From a virus: a DNA stretch of 50,490 nucleotides. The notes beneath the pieces were generated by a model that ran no database searches, was not told where the DNA came from, and was given only the letters and a program-made list of their open reading frames with translations. The first letter of the stretch is position 1. Each line of letters begins with the position of its first letter. Below, piece after piece: positions 32,458 to 39,324 of this stretch. A program made the position numbers and the translations under genes. The stretch lies in the IMG/VR virus record IMGVR_UViG_3300048927_000169, positions 1 to 50,490 of that record, one strand, 5' to 3'.

Positions 32458-32777
32458 GGCTGCACCACCTTGCTCATGGCGGCGTCGATGGATGCGATGG
32501 CCGCTTGGCGCCTTGGGTGCCTGAAGGAAACCTCATTGTTTTCATCCAGAAGCCCGCGCACCTCGGCTTCGTGCAGAATGAATTCGCGGGCATCCAGCGC
32601 AGCTCTACGCAGCGCCTCGTTCTCAGCTAGCAGCTCCAGCGCCACCTCCTCCACGGTCTTATCCCCCAAGAATTCCTGTAGCGCATCGGTATTGCGCTTC
32701 CACTCCGCGCAGTCAGCTTTCCAGGCGGCGACCTCGCTCCACAGCAGGGACTGGAGTTTCTGTTTGTCGATGGTCAT
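32454..32777 (-). CDS. Small helical early protein
   Basis: 107 aa from MTIDKQKLQSLLWSEVAAWK (ATG 32777, right after the DnaC-like stop). Almost all helix: 'KADCAEWKRNTDALQEFLGDK', 'EVALELLAENEALRRAALDAREFILHEAEVRGLLDENNEVSF'. No family recognised. Overlaps the peptidase gene by 4 nt. Possibly a partner of the helicase loader, but only position suggests this. Confidence 0.75.
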   Translation of the reverse strand: MTIDKQKLQSLLWSEVAAWKADCAEWKRNTDALQEFLGDKTVEEVALELLAENEALRRAALDAREFILHEAEVRGLLDENNEVSFRHPRRQAAIASIDAAMSKVVQP

Positions 32778-32778
32778 G

Positions 32779-33585
32779 TCAGAAGCCCTCCTTTCCGCGC
32801 TGAGATTCCCACTCGAACGGAAGCACAATCACGCCGCCCTCCCGCAAGCGATCCACGCAGCGATCGCCGATGGCTTCCGGGAGCGCCTTGGCGCTCAAGT
32901 TTGAAACGATGATCGTCGGTCGCATCTCCTCGTACCGGCCGTTGATGATCGCGAACAGCGTCGTCAGCTCGAAGTCGCTCGGTTTCTCCTTGCTCACGCC
33001 AATCTCGTCCAGGATGAGCAGCGAGGGGCTGATCAGGCTCGACAGGATCTGACTTTCAGTCTGTTCGGTGGCGCGGTCGTACGAAGCACGGATCGACTGC
33101 AGCACGGCGCCGATGGTGCGATACACCGCCGTGGCAGATGACTTGGCCATGATTTCGTTGGCGATCGCTACGGAAAGGTGCGTTTTGCCAGTGCCAGGCT
33201 TGCCAAGCAGCAACAGGCAGCGCCCCGTGGCAGCGATCTGCGGAAACTCGGCCGCGTAGCGGCGGCACGTGTTGAGCGCCTTGCGCTGCTCCGTGGTGGT
33301 CGCGATGTATCCGTCGAGCGTCTTGCTGGCGAAGCGCTTTGGGATTAGCGCGGCGCCGAGCTTTCGCTCCATGGCCATGCGCAGCTCCATCGCCTTGTTC
33401 GCCAGCTCAGCGGCCTCGGTCTTCTCGCGAGCGAGACGCCCGCACTCTGGGCAACCGCTCTTCAGCTCCTTGCCCAACAGTGCAAATATCTTCTGGTCGT
33501 AGGCGCCATGGGTTTCGCAGTCGGCCGGCTGGATCCGGGTTCCCGGCGGCAGGTCTGGAGTGGCTTGGACTGGCTCAGAGCGCAT
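32779..33585 (-). CDS. DnaC-like helicase loader ATPase
   Basis: 268 aa. Cys pair C45-P-E-C48 near the N-terminus suggests a zinc knuckle. Walker A G128-KPGTGKT135 and Walker B 'LLILDEIG' (189-196) belong to the IstB/DnaC family. It would load host DnaB helicase at the phage origin, taking the place of lambda P. It overlaps the O-like gene by 11 nt. Confidence 0.88.
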   Translation of the reverse strand: MRSEPVQATPDLPPGTRIQPADCETHGAYDQKIFALLGKELKSGCPECGRLAREKTEAAELANKAMELRMAMERKLGAALIPKRFASKTLDGYIATTTEQRKALNTCRRYAAEFPQIAATGRCLLLLGKPGTGKTHLSVAIANEIMAKSSATAVYRTIGAVLQSIRASYDRATEQTESQILSSLISPSLLILDEIGVSKEKPSDFELTTLFAIINGRYEEMRPTIIVSNLSAKALPEAIGDRCVDRLREGGVIVLPFEWESQRGKEGF

Positions 33586-34294
33586 AGCTGCCGTCCTCCC
33601 GCTGGATCAGTCCGGCCTGGTAATCGCGTTCAGCGAAGCCGGTGTGACGGGATTGCGGGAACGGATGCACGTTGCTGGCACGCTTGTCCGGGAAGATCCC
33701 GGTCCAGCCGTTGGAGATCGAAGTGGCGAGCACCTGATCCGGCGCGGCGTGACCCAGCAAAGCTTTGGCCTGCTGCTCGCAGCTTTTGGCGGTCAGCGGC
33801 TTGCGGATTTCCTTGCGGTGCTGGCACCAATCGGCCCAAGCCTTTTCCGAGACGTTCTCGGGCTTGGCAGTGAGCGGATCGAACTTGCCAGTCTTCGCCG
33901 GTGCGCCAGAACCTTGCTTTTTATGTTCTGTATCTGATTCTGTTTCTGTATCTGGTGGCGTTACTGAAACGTTACGCTCCCGTTTCTTCTTCTCGCGATA
34001 CGCTGCAACCCTTGGCGTGCTTGAGTCGGAGACGTATTGGCGCTTGTTCCAGGCGAGCGGAACTGCATCGTCATTGATGAGATTTTTTTCGATGAATGCA
34101 GCCTTGGTGGACGCCCATTCGTCTTCGGAGATTCGAAGCTGAAACGCTACTTGATCATCCTGTAACGTTTCATCGCCGTTACTGCATTTGATGCAGAGCA
34201 GCATCAGATATCGGCGCTGATAAGCTTCCGACATCATCTGGACTTTGGGGTCAGTGGCAAACTCTGAGTAAAGCCGGAACCATGGATTGGCCAT
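33575..34294 (-). CDS. Replication protein, O-like
   Basis: 239 aa from MANPWFRLYSEFATDPKVQM (ATG 34294, overlapping the HNH gene stop). The N-terminal part ('EAYQRRYLMLLCIKCSNGDETLQDDQVAFQLRISEDEW') is a winged-helix found in phage replication initiators. A Lys/Arg-rich linker (about 95-140) leads to a C-terminal part ('SEKAWADWCQHRKEIRKPLTAKSCEQQAKALLGH') like that of DnaT/O-type proteins. It is paired with the DnaC-like loader. No iterons were found inside the gene by eye. Confidence 0.8.
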   Translation of the reverse strand: MANPWFRLYSEFATDPKVQMMSEAYQRRYLMLLCIKCSNGDETLQDDQVAFQLRISEDEWASTKAAFIEKNLINDDAVPLAWNKRQYVSDSSTPRVAAYREKKKRERNVSVTPPDTETESDTEHKKQGSGAPAKTGKFDPLTAKPENVSEKAWADWCQHRKEIRKPLTAKSCEQQAKALLGHAAPDQVLATSISNGWTGIFPDKRASNVHPFPQSRHTGFAERDYQAGLIQREDGSYAL

Positions 34295-34785
34295 CAGTTC
34301 GTCCTCCATTCTTCCGGGAGTTTCTTGCCCTTCTGCCTGTTGCACGGTGCGCACAGAGCCTGAAGATTCGATTGTTCGCATGAGCCACCTCGCGCAACAG
34401 GAATGATGTGGTCGATTACCAGCTCATCGGGGGATCCACACGCCGCGCACTCTCCAGCGGAAAGAACCTCGGCCCTCACCTTGGCGCCGAGGCTTTTCCG
34501 AGTGGCGCACGGCGCGCTGAACCCCTTCAAAACCAGCGATCCATTGAGCGTTTCCAGCCATCCAGCCTCAACGAGCTGTTCGCCAAGACCACTCACGCGG
34601 GTCACTTGATCGATCATCCCGACGGTGCCGGGCACCTTTCCGTAGTGGCCATGGGTTTCAAACCACGCAGCCGTTTTGAAAAGAGCGATCAGCGCCTCGC
34701 CTTCACTGAGATCCAGTCGTGAGCAAAGGACAGCAAAGTCCGGCTTGTGCAGAAGATCTGCGTTCAACTTCAACCATGTGGCCAT
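34294..34785 (-). CDS. Winged-helix protein fused to HNH endonuclease
   Basis: 163 aa. Residues 1-90 resemble the N-terminus of the next gene's family ('MATWLKLNADLLHKPDFAVLCSRLDLSEGEALIALFKTAAWFE', a replication-type winged helix). Residues about 110-155 are a zinc HNH nuclease: C113-x2-C116, D125-H126 ('VIDHIIPVARGG'), N140 and C145-x2-C148-N149. Either a bona fide replication nuclease or an HNH homing-type domain inserted into an O-like gene, leaving the downstream O-like gene intact. Confidence 0.8.
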   Translation of the reverse strand: MATWLKLNADLLHKPDFAVLCSRLDLSEGEALIALFKTAAWFETHGHYGKVPGTVGMIDQVTRVSGLGEQLVEAGWLETLNGSLVLKGFSAPCATRKSLGAKVRAEVLSAGECAACGSPDELVIDHIIPVARGGSCEQSNLQALCAPCNRQKGKKLPEEWRTN

Positions 34786-35594
34786 TACGCGGCCCTCAGT
34801 GCTTTGTCATGTGTGAACAGCCCGTCCCAGGTCTTCTTCATTGGCAACTCGCCGGCCAGGTACAGGTCGTACAGGCGCACAGCGCCCTTCTTGAGCAGAA
34901 CTGGCGTGAATGAAACGAACGGCTCTTTGCCGTGGGGAGTGACTTCGTGCTGATGCTCGGTCATGTACTTGTCGCGGGCGTAGGACGCCACACGGAAGCG
35001 CAAGCCGGATTTGCTCTCGTTGTAGAGCCAGTTGCGGCCTTCGAGGAATTTGCCCACCTGCATGACGTTGACCCCATTGAGGCCCTTGCAGAATTGGGTG
35101 TGGGTCATTCCTTCCTTGAACAGGTTCTCCATGGAGTGGATTTTTGAGGCCTGCGCTTCGACCTGGATGGTCAACTGCAGTCGTTGCTGCTCAGCCTCAA
35201 AGGCGAGCTGGATGAGATCCATGCGGGAGAGTTCGCGAGGTTGGGCGATCTGCCCTTCCAGTTCCTGCCAGCGATCCACCAGCGCGGCGGTGAACTCCGG
35301 GCTGAGCTGAGCGACGACAACGAAGCTGTCGCGCTTGCAGACAAGGTACTCAGATGCTTTACGACCGAGGCTGTCGAGGTATTCCCCCATTGGGGGAAGA
35401 GCAATCACCGGGTTTCCATTCGCGTCGGTCCGAGCGGAAAGTCGTTCGATGGATTGTTTGACCTTGTCGTGGCGCGAGCCGACCAGCTCCGCGATCTCGC
35501 GAGACGACATCGTGTGTCGCGACACGTTTTGGGAATTATAAAAATGTGTCGCGGGCTTTTTGAGGGCCTGTACATCATGGTTAGAGGTATGCAT
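34785..35594 (-). CDS. Rha-type phage regulatory protein
   Basis: 269 aa from ATG 35594 (AGG 6-7 nt upstream). The N-terminal Rha domain: 'MSSREIAELVGSRHDKVKQSIERL', 'YLVCKRDSFVVVAQLSPEFTAALVDRWQELE'. A helical linker and a C-terminal antirepressor-like part ('LNGVNVMQVGKFLEGRNWLYNES', 'TPVLLKKGAVRLYDLYL') follow. Rha proteins interfere with growth or regulate phages; exact role unknown. Its N-terminus contains copy 2 of the CGCGACAC element, read as ATHFYNSQNVSRHT. Confidence 0.82.
   Translation of the reverse strand: MHTSNHDVQALKKPATHFYNSQNVSRHTMSSREIAELVGSRHDKVKQSIERLSARTDANGNPVIALPPMGEYLDSLGRKASEYLVCKRDSFVVVAQLSPEFTAALVDRWQELEGQIAQPRELSRMDLIQLAFEAEQQRLQLTIQVEAQASKIHSMENLFKEGMTHTQFCKGLNGVNVMQVGKFLEGRNWLYNESKSGLRFRVASYARDKYMTEHQHEVTPHGKEPFVSFTPVLLKKGAVRLYDLYLAGELPMKKTWDGLFTHDKALRAA
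35518..35553. repeat. CGCGACAC-N20-GTGTCGCG element, copy 2
   Basis: CGCGACAC at 35518-35525 and GTGTCGCG at 35546-35553, 20-nt spacer. The left side is part of a perfect 12-bp palindrome GTGTCGCGACAC (35514-35525). It lies in the Rha coding sequence. Confidence 0.8.
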
Positions 35595-35634
35595 AATCGG
35601 CCTCACAGATGCTTTTGATGTATGCAGCAGAAGA

Positions 35635-35660
35635 AACCACCGGGCCTGGTGGTTTTTTTT
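35635..35660 (+). terminator. Plus-strand terminator upstream of rha
   Basis: AACCACC-GGGCCT-GGTGGTT followed by eight T on the plus strand, where no plus-strand gene ends. On the minus strand its tail is weak. It would stop antisense transcription entering the early right operon. Confidence 0.7.
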
Positions 35661-35680
35661 CGCCTGCGATTTGGTTTTTC

Positions 35681-35923
35681 TTATTCAGGGACTTCATCAG
35701 TCCCTCCTTTTTCAGTCCCTATTACGGGACCTTGTTGGGATCGTCTTGCTGTTGGTAGATGCCGGAGTTTTCCGGCGCCTTTTGGCCTGGTCTTCTCGAA
35801 AAAGCGCTCCGTCCCAAGCTTTGCGGCATAGTCGTCAGGCGTCATTCCTGCGGCCTTTGCCAACCTTTCAAGCTTTTCGTAGAGGCGCCCATCGATCCCA
35901 TGGCAGATCGTGGTTTCAGGCAC
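35681..35923 (-). CDS. Small early protein, unknown
   Basis: 80 aa from GTG 35923, chosen for AAGGAGG 4 nt upstream. Sequence starts (M)PETTICHGIDGRLYEKLERL; helical first half ('LAKAAGMTPDDYAAKLGTERFF') and a basic tail. The first half could be a small ribbon-helix or helix pair, but no family is recognised. It lies between a ribbon-helix-helix-like gene and rha in the early right operon. Confidence 0.65.
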   Translation of the reverse strand: MPETTICHGIDGRLYEKLERLAKAAGMTPDDYAAKLGTERFFEKTRPKGAGKLRHLPTARRSQQGPVIGTEKGGTDEVPE

Positions 35924-35942
35924 ATAGCCTCCTTCAGGGCCT

Positions 35943-36137
35943 TCAGGCCTGCATGTGTTTGCCGTTAGCATCCATCTCGACGATGCTCTCCAGTTTTTCC
36001 TCAACGCACATGCGCACGAATACAGCAGGCTGCAACTTGTGAAGGCGTGCCACAGCCCTCAATGCCTCGTAGGTCTCATCGTCGTAGCGGGATTTGATTT
36101 CCCGATCCTTCAGGTGACGGCTGTCGTCGTAGGCCAT
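35943..36137 (-). CDS. Small ribbon-helix-helix-like protein
   Basis: 64 aa, MAYDDSRHLKDREIKSRYDD. The pattern of a short strand ('KSRYDDETYEAL') and two helices ('EALRAVARLHKLQPAVFVRMCVEEKLES') resembles the MetJ/Arc fold of small phage regulators. A role in early regulation next to Cro is plausible. TTGCTCC-type sequence ahead of the start gives a moderate ribosome site (AAGGAG, minus strand). Confidence 0.7.
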   Translation of the reverse strand: MAYDDSRHLKDREIKSRYDDETYEALRAVARLHKLQPAVFVRMCVEEKLESIVEMDANGKHMQA

Positions 36138-36169
36138 AAGGGTCTTGCTCCTTGGTGAATGGAAAATGG

Positions 36170-36385
36170 TTAGGCGGCTTTACTGGATTCGTTGGGGTAA
36201 AGGTCGGGGCGCAAGTCATGGCGTGAAACGCCAGTTGCCTGCTCGACGGGAATTACACGCTCGGCCGGAACCCGTCCGGTGGCGCACCAGCGCTGTACGT
36301 TTTGTGGCGTACAGCCAAGGACGCGAGCGAGGGCCGACTGGCCGCCTGCTGCCTTAGCTGCACGCTCTGCTGCGTTCTGTTCCAT
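36170..36385 (-). CDS. Cro-like repressor (YdaS type)
   Basis: 71 aa from ATG 36385 (GAGG 5 nt upstream); longer frames run through the operator region and are not credible. MEQNAAERAAKAAGGQSALA then 'RVLGCTPQNVQRWCATGRVPAERVIPVEQATGVSRHDLRPDLYP' is a YdaS/Cro-type helix-turn-helix. First gene of the early right operon, divergent from cI across the operators, so it takes the Cro role. Confidence 0.87.
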   Translation of the reverse strand: MEQNAAERAAKAAGGQSALARVLGCTPQNVQRWCATGRVPAERVIPVEQATGVSRHDLRPDLYPNESSKAA

Positions 36386-36408
36386 AGCGTCCTCGTTAAA
36401 CTGGTAAT

Positions 36409-36483
36409 TACAACGCAAAGTTACAGCTTTTAAACCGCGACTACAAGTGAGAATTGCAATGCCAGCTACAAGTTCGAGTTGTA
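36409..36483. promoter_or_regulatory. OR operators with PR and cI promoter region
   Basis: Three 17-bp sites of the form TACAA-N7-TTGTA: 36409-36425 (TACAACGCAAAGTTACA), 36442-36458 (TACAAGTGAGAATTGCA) and 36467-36483 (TACAAGTTCGAGTTGTA, perfect). PR on the minus strand: -35 TTGTAG (36441-36446), 17-nt spacer, -10 TAACTT (36418-36423), each inside an operator. The perfect site abuts the cI start, and cI has no ribosome-binding site, so cI mRNA may be leaderless as in lambda. Confidence 0.82.
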
Positions 36484-36494
36484 TTCTCGCGACC

Positions 36495-37217
36495 ATGACT
36501 ACTACCTCTTCCCGAATCGCTGCGGCCCGCGAGGCTGCTGGGCTGAATCAGTCCGAGCTGGCACGCAAGCTCGATGTGAGCCCGCAATCTGTTCAAGCCT
36601 GGGAGTCCGGGCGAACGGTTCCGAGAAATCCAAAGATCAAAATGCTTAGCGAAGTGCTTGGAGTTTCGGTTGCCTATTTGATGGGTGAGGCAGGCCCGAT
36701 CGAAAGCCAGAGCCGCACTGCTGACACCTCGTTAAGCTCTATCGAAACGTGGGACGACGAGACTCCCCTCGGCGACGACGAGGTATACGTCCCTTTCCTC
36801 AAGGAAGTTGAACTGGCAGCAGGCACTGGGCGATTCGCGATAGAAGAAAGCGACAGCGCAAGACTTCGCTTCTTCAAGAAGGATCTACGCAATAACGGCG
36901 TCCAGTTCAGCAACGCCAAGTGCGTGATGGTGAGCGGCAACAGCATGATGCCGGTGCTGCGTGATGGCGCCACAGTTGGTGTCAATATGGGCAAAAACTC
37001 GCTTGGCGATATCGTCGACGGTGAGATGTACGCGGTGAACCATAACGGTCAGCTTCGTGTGAAGCAGGTTTACCGCACTCCCACGGGCATCAAGTTGCGC
37101 AGCTTCAACCACGACGAACACCCGGACGAGAACTACACCTTCCAGCAGATCCAGGAGCAGCAGATAGCGATTCTTGGGCATGTTTTTTGGTGGGCGATGT
37201 ACTCTCGCGCGAATTGA
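36495..37217 (+). CDS. cI: CI-type repressor with S24 autocleavage domain
   Basis: 240 aa from MTTTSSRIAAAREAAGLNQS. N-terminal HTH_3 domain (about 5-60, 'NQSELARKLDVSPQSVQAWESGR'), linker, then a LexA-like S24 domain with the cleavage site A109-G110 ('ELAAGTG'), nucleophile S150 ('GNSMMPVLRDG') and Lys190 ('QLRVKQVY'). All residues needed for RecA-stimulated self-cleavage are present, so SOS induction is expected. It keeps the prophage silent by binding the TACAA-N7-TTGTA operators on either side. No ribosome site precedes the ATG. Confidence 0.93.
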   Translation: MTTTSSRIAAAREAAGLNQSELARKLDVSPQSVQAWESGRTVPRNPKIKMLSEVLGVSVAYLMGEAGPIESQSRTADTSLSSIETWDDETPLGDDEVYVPFLKEVELAAGTGRFAIEESDSARLRFFKKDLRNNGVQFSNAKCVMVSGNSMMPVLRDGATVGVNMGKNSLGDIVDGEMYAVNHNGQLRVKQVYRTPTGIKLRSFNHDEHPDENYTFQQIQEQQIAILGHVFWWAMYSRAN

Positions 37218-37233
37218 ATTCAGAGGCTTCAAC

Positions 37234-37611
37234 ATGGACGAAGCGGTAAAGGCCTGCCCCTATTGTGCAGAAACGATCAAAGCCGAGGCGATCAAGTGCA
37301 AGCACTGCGGCACCAGTTTGCTCACAGGAACGGTTAGCGGTGAACCGGCAAATCCGGCCCGCAAGCCGATCTGGCCGTGGTTCATATTGGTGCCGCTAGT
37401 TTTGTTCGGATTGCTTCTTGTGATTGGCGCCCTCTCTGGACCAGCCACCGATAAAGACCGAGACCGCTTGGCAATCGACCTGTGCTGGAAAGACTACGAC
37501 GATCCCCTGGCATCCGTGCAAACGAAGACTTTCGTGCGCGGCGCATGCAGAGGCATGGTCGACAAATTCGAAGCGAAGCACGGAAGATCCGCAACGCTGC
37601 GCAGAGACTAA
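37234..37611 (+). CDS. Zinc-ribbon membrane protein co-transcribed with cI
   Basis: 125 aa from ATG 37234 (AGAGG 7 nt upstream). Zinc ribbon C8-x2-C11 ... C22-x2-C25 ('KACPYCAETIKAEAIKCKHCG'), membrane segment about 47-68 ('WPWFILVPLVLFGLLLVIGAL') and a C-terminal domain with two Cys ('LAIDLCWKDYDDPLASV', 'RGACRGMVDKF') probably outside the cytoplasm. It follows cI by 16 nt and ends in a terminator, so it is expressed in the lysogen, the position of lambda rexAB. A superinfection exclusion or membrane-sensing role is inferred. Confidence 0.8.
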   Translation: MDEAVKACPYCAETIKAEAIKCKHCGTSLLTGTVSGEPANPARKPIWPWFILVPLVLFGLLLVIGALSGPATDKDRDRLAIDLCWKDYDDPLASVQTKTFVRGACRGMVDKFEAKHGRSATLRRD

Positions 37612-37630
37612 ACGCCGCACATCTCAAATT

Positions 37631-37654
37631 AGCCCGCCAAGCGCGGGCTTTTTT
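37631..37654 (+). terminator. Terminator of the cI operon
   Basis: AGCCCGC-CAAGC-GCGGGCT followed by TTTTTT on the plus strand, 19 nt after the stop of the zinc-ribbon membrane gene. Confidence 0.88.
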
Positions 37655-37697
37655 ACGCCTGCAGGAAAGTCGACCCATGCACAACTGCAAAAATAAT

Positions 37698-37738
37698 TAC
37701 AACTCTTGCTTGCACATTACAATTTTCAGTTGTAGATT
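37698..37738 (+). promoter_or_regulatory. OL operators and PL promoter
   Basis: TACAACTCTTGCTTGCA (37698-37714, one mismatch) and TACAATTTTCAGTTGTA (37718-37734, perfect) repeat the OR operator. A plus-strand promoter overlaps both: TTGCAC (37710-37715), 17 nt, TAGATT (37733-37738). It drives the left early operon and would be shut by CI. Confidence 0.8.
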
Positions 37739-38061
37739 TGCCTCAACGCCAAAGCAAGAAGGCGCCAGGGCCTCAAGAGACCCGCCGCTCTTTAACAGTC
37801 AGGAATCTTCGCGGATCGATCCCCGGAAACGGGCATAGCGCGAAACACAAACTTCGATCCCCATGCAGGCTCTGGAACCTGCCGGACTCCCCATATGGGA
37901 GGACGCCAAACCATGCAAGCCAGCCGGCGAAGAACACCGAACACGAAATGTGTGACGCCGGCCAGGTGGGGAAACCGCGGCGCCGCGCATGGGATGGAAA
38001 ACAGATTTCACTGGCTGGCCTTGGCGACAGGGCCAGACGGGAAATCAACCGGAGAACCACG
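37739..38061 (+). other. Untranslated leader of the left early operon
   Basis: No gene. It holds the nut-like site, the hairpin CTGGCC/GGCCAG near 38020-38041 and other GC-rich inverted repeats before the first gene. Confidence 0.6.
37786..37833 (+). promoter_or_regulatory. nut-like site: boxA and boxB-type hairpin
   Basis: CGCTCTTTAACA (37786-37797) is a perfect boxA. 24 nt later CCCG-GAAA-CGGG (37822-37833) is a 4-bp hairpin with a GNRA tetraloop like boxB. About 50 nt after PL, this is the lambda nutL position. No Arg-rich N protein is evident. Confidence 0.7.
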
Positions 38062-38238
38062 ATGACTCGCAATGAACATGAAGAAGTCGAAAGCTACGCA
38101 ATCGCAGCGATGATCGGCCTCATTTCTGCCAACGATGACCGCCCCGAGCTGATCGTGACCAAGGCCTTCGATATCGCCGAGGCATTCCAGCAAGAAAAGC
38201 TGAAGCGAATCGGCGAAAAGCCTCCATACGACTGCTGA
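38062..38238 (+). CDS. Small acidic early protein
   Basis: 58 aa, MTRNEHEEVESYAIAAMIGL, with GGAG 7 nt upstream. Acidic and helical ('ELIVTKAFDIAEAFQQEKLKRI'). First gene of the left operon, in the place of lambda N but lacking the Arg-rich motif, so not an N homologue. Function unknown. Confidence 0.75.
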   Translation: MTRNEHEEVESYAIAAMIGLISANDDRPELIVTKAFDIAEAFQQEKLKRIGEKPPYDC

Positions 38239-38291
38239 ACAACCAGCGCCACGACAGCCTGTCGTTAACTGCCCGATCCTCTCTACGAGAG

Positions 38292-38429
38292 CGCATCGGG
38301 GTGTGATTTGGAAGTTGGCCTCGGCGGATCAGGGGCCCCGGTATAGCCGGTGCGGTCGACTAAGTAGCGCTGCTGAAATCGACGTAAGTCTTTTGGGTTC
38401 GAATCCCTGCCAAATCACACCCCGATGCG
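38292..38429 (+). ncRNA. tRNA-like structured RNA with 20-bp closing stem
   Basis: CGCATCGGGGTGTGATTTGG (38292-38311) pairs perfectly with 38410-38429. The inner 7 bp (38305-38311 with 38410-38416) sit exactly like a tRNA acceptor stem, directly followed on the 3' side by a T-arm: GGG-TTCGAAT-CCC (38395-38407). Further stems: GGCCTC/GGGGCC (38317-38322 with 38332-38337), CCGG/CCGG (38338-38350) and GTCGA/TCGAC (38355-38359 with 38379-38383). The last is in the anticodon-arm position, with a 19-nt loop that holds its own small hairpin. There is no normal D arm or 7-nt anticodon loop, so it is not a standard tRNA. Function unknown. Confidence 0.65.
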
Positions 38430-38857
38430 GAAGCCAACCCAGCAGACGCTGGATACCTGCATCATCGCAACAAGCAGATGAATGCCCGGGCTGACGGGCA
38501 AGTGTAAGACCTGAGGGATCGCGGGAATCGTGGCCGGTAGAGTGAGTAAGCGCCCAGATGGCCACGGCGAGTCCAAGAATAAGCGGCTGAAACCTTCGCC
38601 CCGGTGAAACTCCGGTGTCACTAAGGCCGCTAATAGTCCTGCCGGGATCAGCTCCGGCCATCTGCATCGACGCGGGGTAGCTTGCGCGTAATCAAGCCAG
38701 CAACAAGCACCACGGCGGTAAAGCCCGCGCCGGAGACGTAACCGGCATTCCTCCCCCGACCAATCCCGAATGCACTCCCCTCCGCGCCCAACGGCAACCA
38801 GCGGAGCGGATGAGTGCATTCGAGTTTTGTTGGATCAACACCACCACGGAGGCGACC
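38430..38857 (+). other. Hairpin-rich region without a gene
   Basis: 428 bp with no credible coding frame; minus-strand frames here are Arg/Cys-rich shadows. Stems include GCCCG/CGGGC near 38486-38503, CGTGGCC/GGCCACG near 38528-38565, GCGGC/GCCGC around 38584-38635, and a nested pair before the next gene: CGAATGCACTC (38767-38777) with 38812-38822, enclosing CTCCGC/GCGGAG (38780-38785, 38801-38806). Likely a long structured leader or several small RNAs. Confidence 0.6.
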
Positions 38858-39094
38858 ATGGCAACCAGCTATGCAGACAGTGCGCAGGCCCGAGAGTGGG
38901 ACAGGCGCTACGACGATTGGGGGCGCCCGAAAGCACCGAGGCCTGAAGACTTCCACGACTATGAAGCCGCGGCGCTGAAGCGCACTCAGTTGCAGGCTCA
39001 GGCCGCAGCACAGGAGACAATCGACCGCAAGGCCAGAGCCAAGCGTGTCGCAGCCGCTGTCGTCGCCTACGGCGAATTCTGGGGGCTGAAATGA
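38858..39094 (+). CDS. Small early protein, unknown
   Basis: 78 aa from MATSYADSAQAREWDRRYDD (ATG 38858, GGAGG 5 nt upstream). Helical and charged ('EDFHDYEAAALKRTQLQAQAAAQETIDRKARAKRV'), no family recognised. Overlaps the next gene by 4 nt (ATGA). Start of a tightly coupled run of small genes leading to the recombination genes. Confidence 0.75.
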   Translation: MATSYADSAQAREWDRRYDDWGRPKAPRPEDFHDYEAAALKRTQLQAQAAAQETIDRKARAKRVAAAVVAYGEFWGLK

Positions 39095-39324
39095 ACATCC
39101 AGCAGCGTGACCACCAGACAGCGATCACCTGGATCGAGGGCGAGATCAACAACATGATTCGCGACCTCGGTCAGCCAAACGCCAGCGCCGCCGCGACTTC
39201 CTGCATCACGTTGGCGTTCATGCTTCGTGCCATCGACGACGCAGAGCATCGCCACTACCGCGCTCGCATTGACCAGATTTACGCCTCCTACAACGCTTCA
39301 GTCACGCAAGGAGCAGCAGCATGA
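39091..39324 (+). CDS. Small early protein, unknown
   Basis: 77 aa, MNIQQRDHQTAITWIEGEIN. Mostly helix ('SAAATSCITLAFMLRAIDDAEHRHYRARIDQIY'); no membrane segment despite one hydrophobic helix. Overlaps both neighbours by 4 nt, so translated as part of a coupled chain. No family recognised. Confidence 0.75.
   Translation: MNIQQRDHQTAITWIEGEINNMIRDLGQPNASAAATSCITLAFMLRAIDDAEHRHYRARIDQIYASYNASVTQGAAA

Noticed and set aside
38415-38956. Minus-strand frames in the structured region
   Set aside because: Arg/Cys-rich composition, no ribosome site, and they lie over perfect RNA stems of the plus strand.
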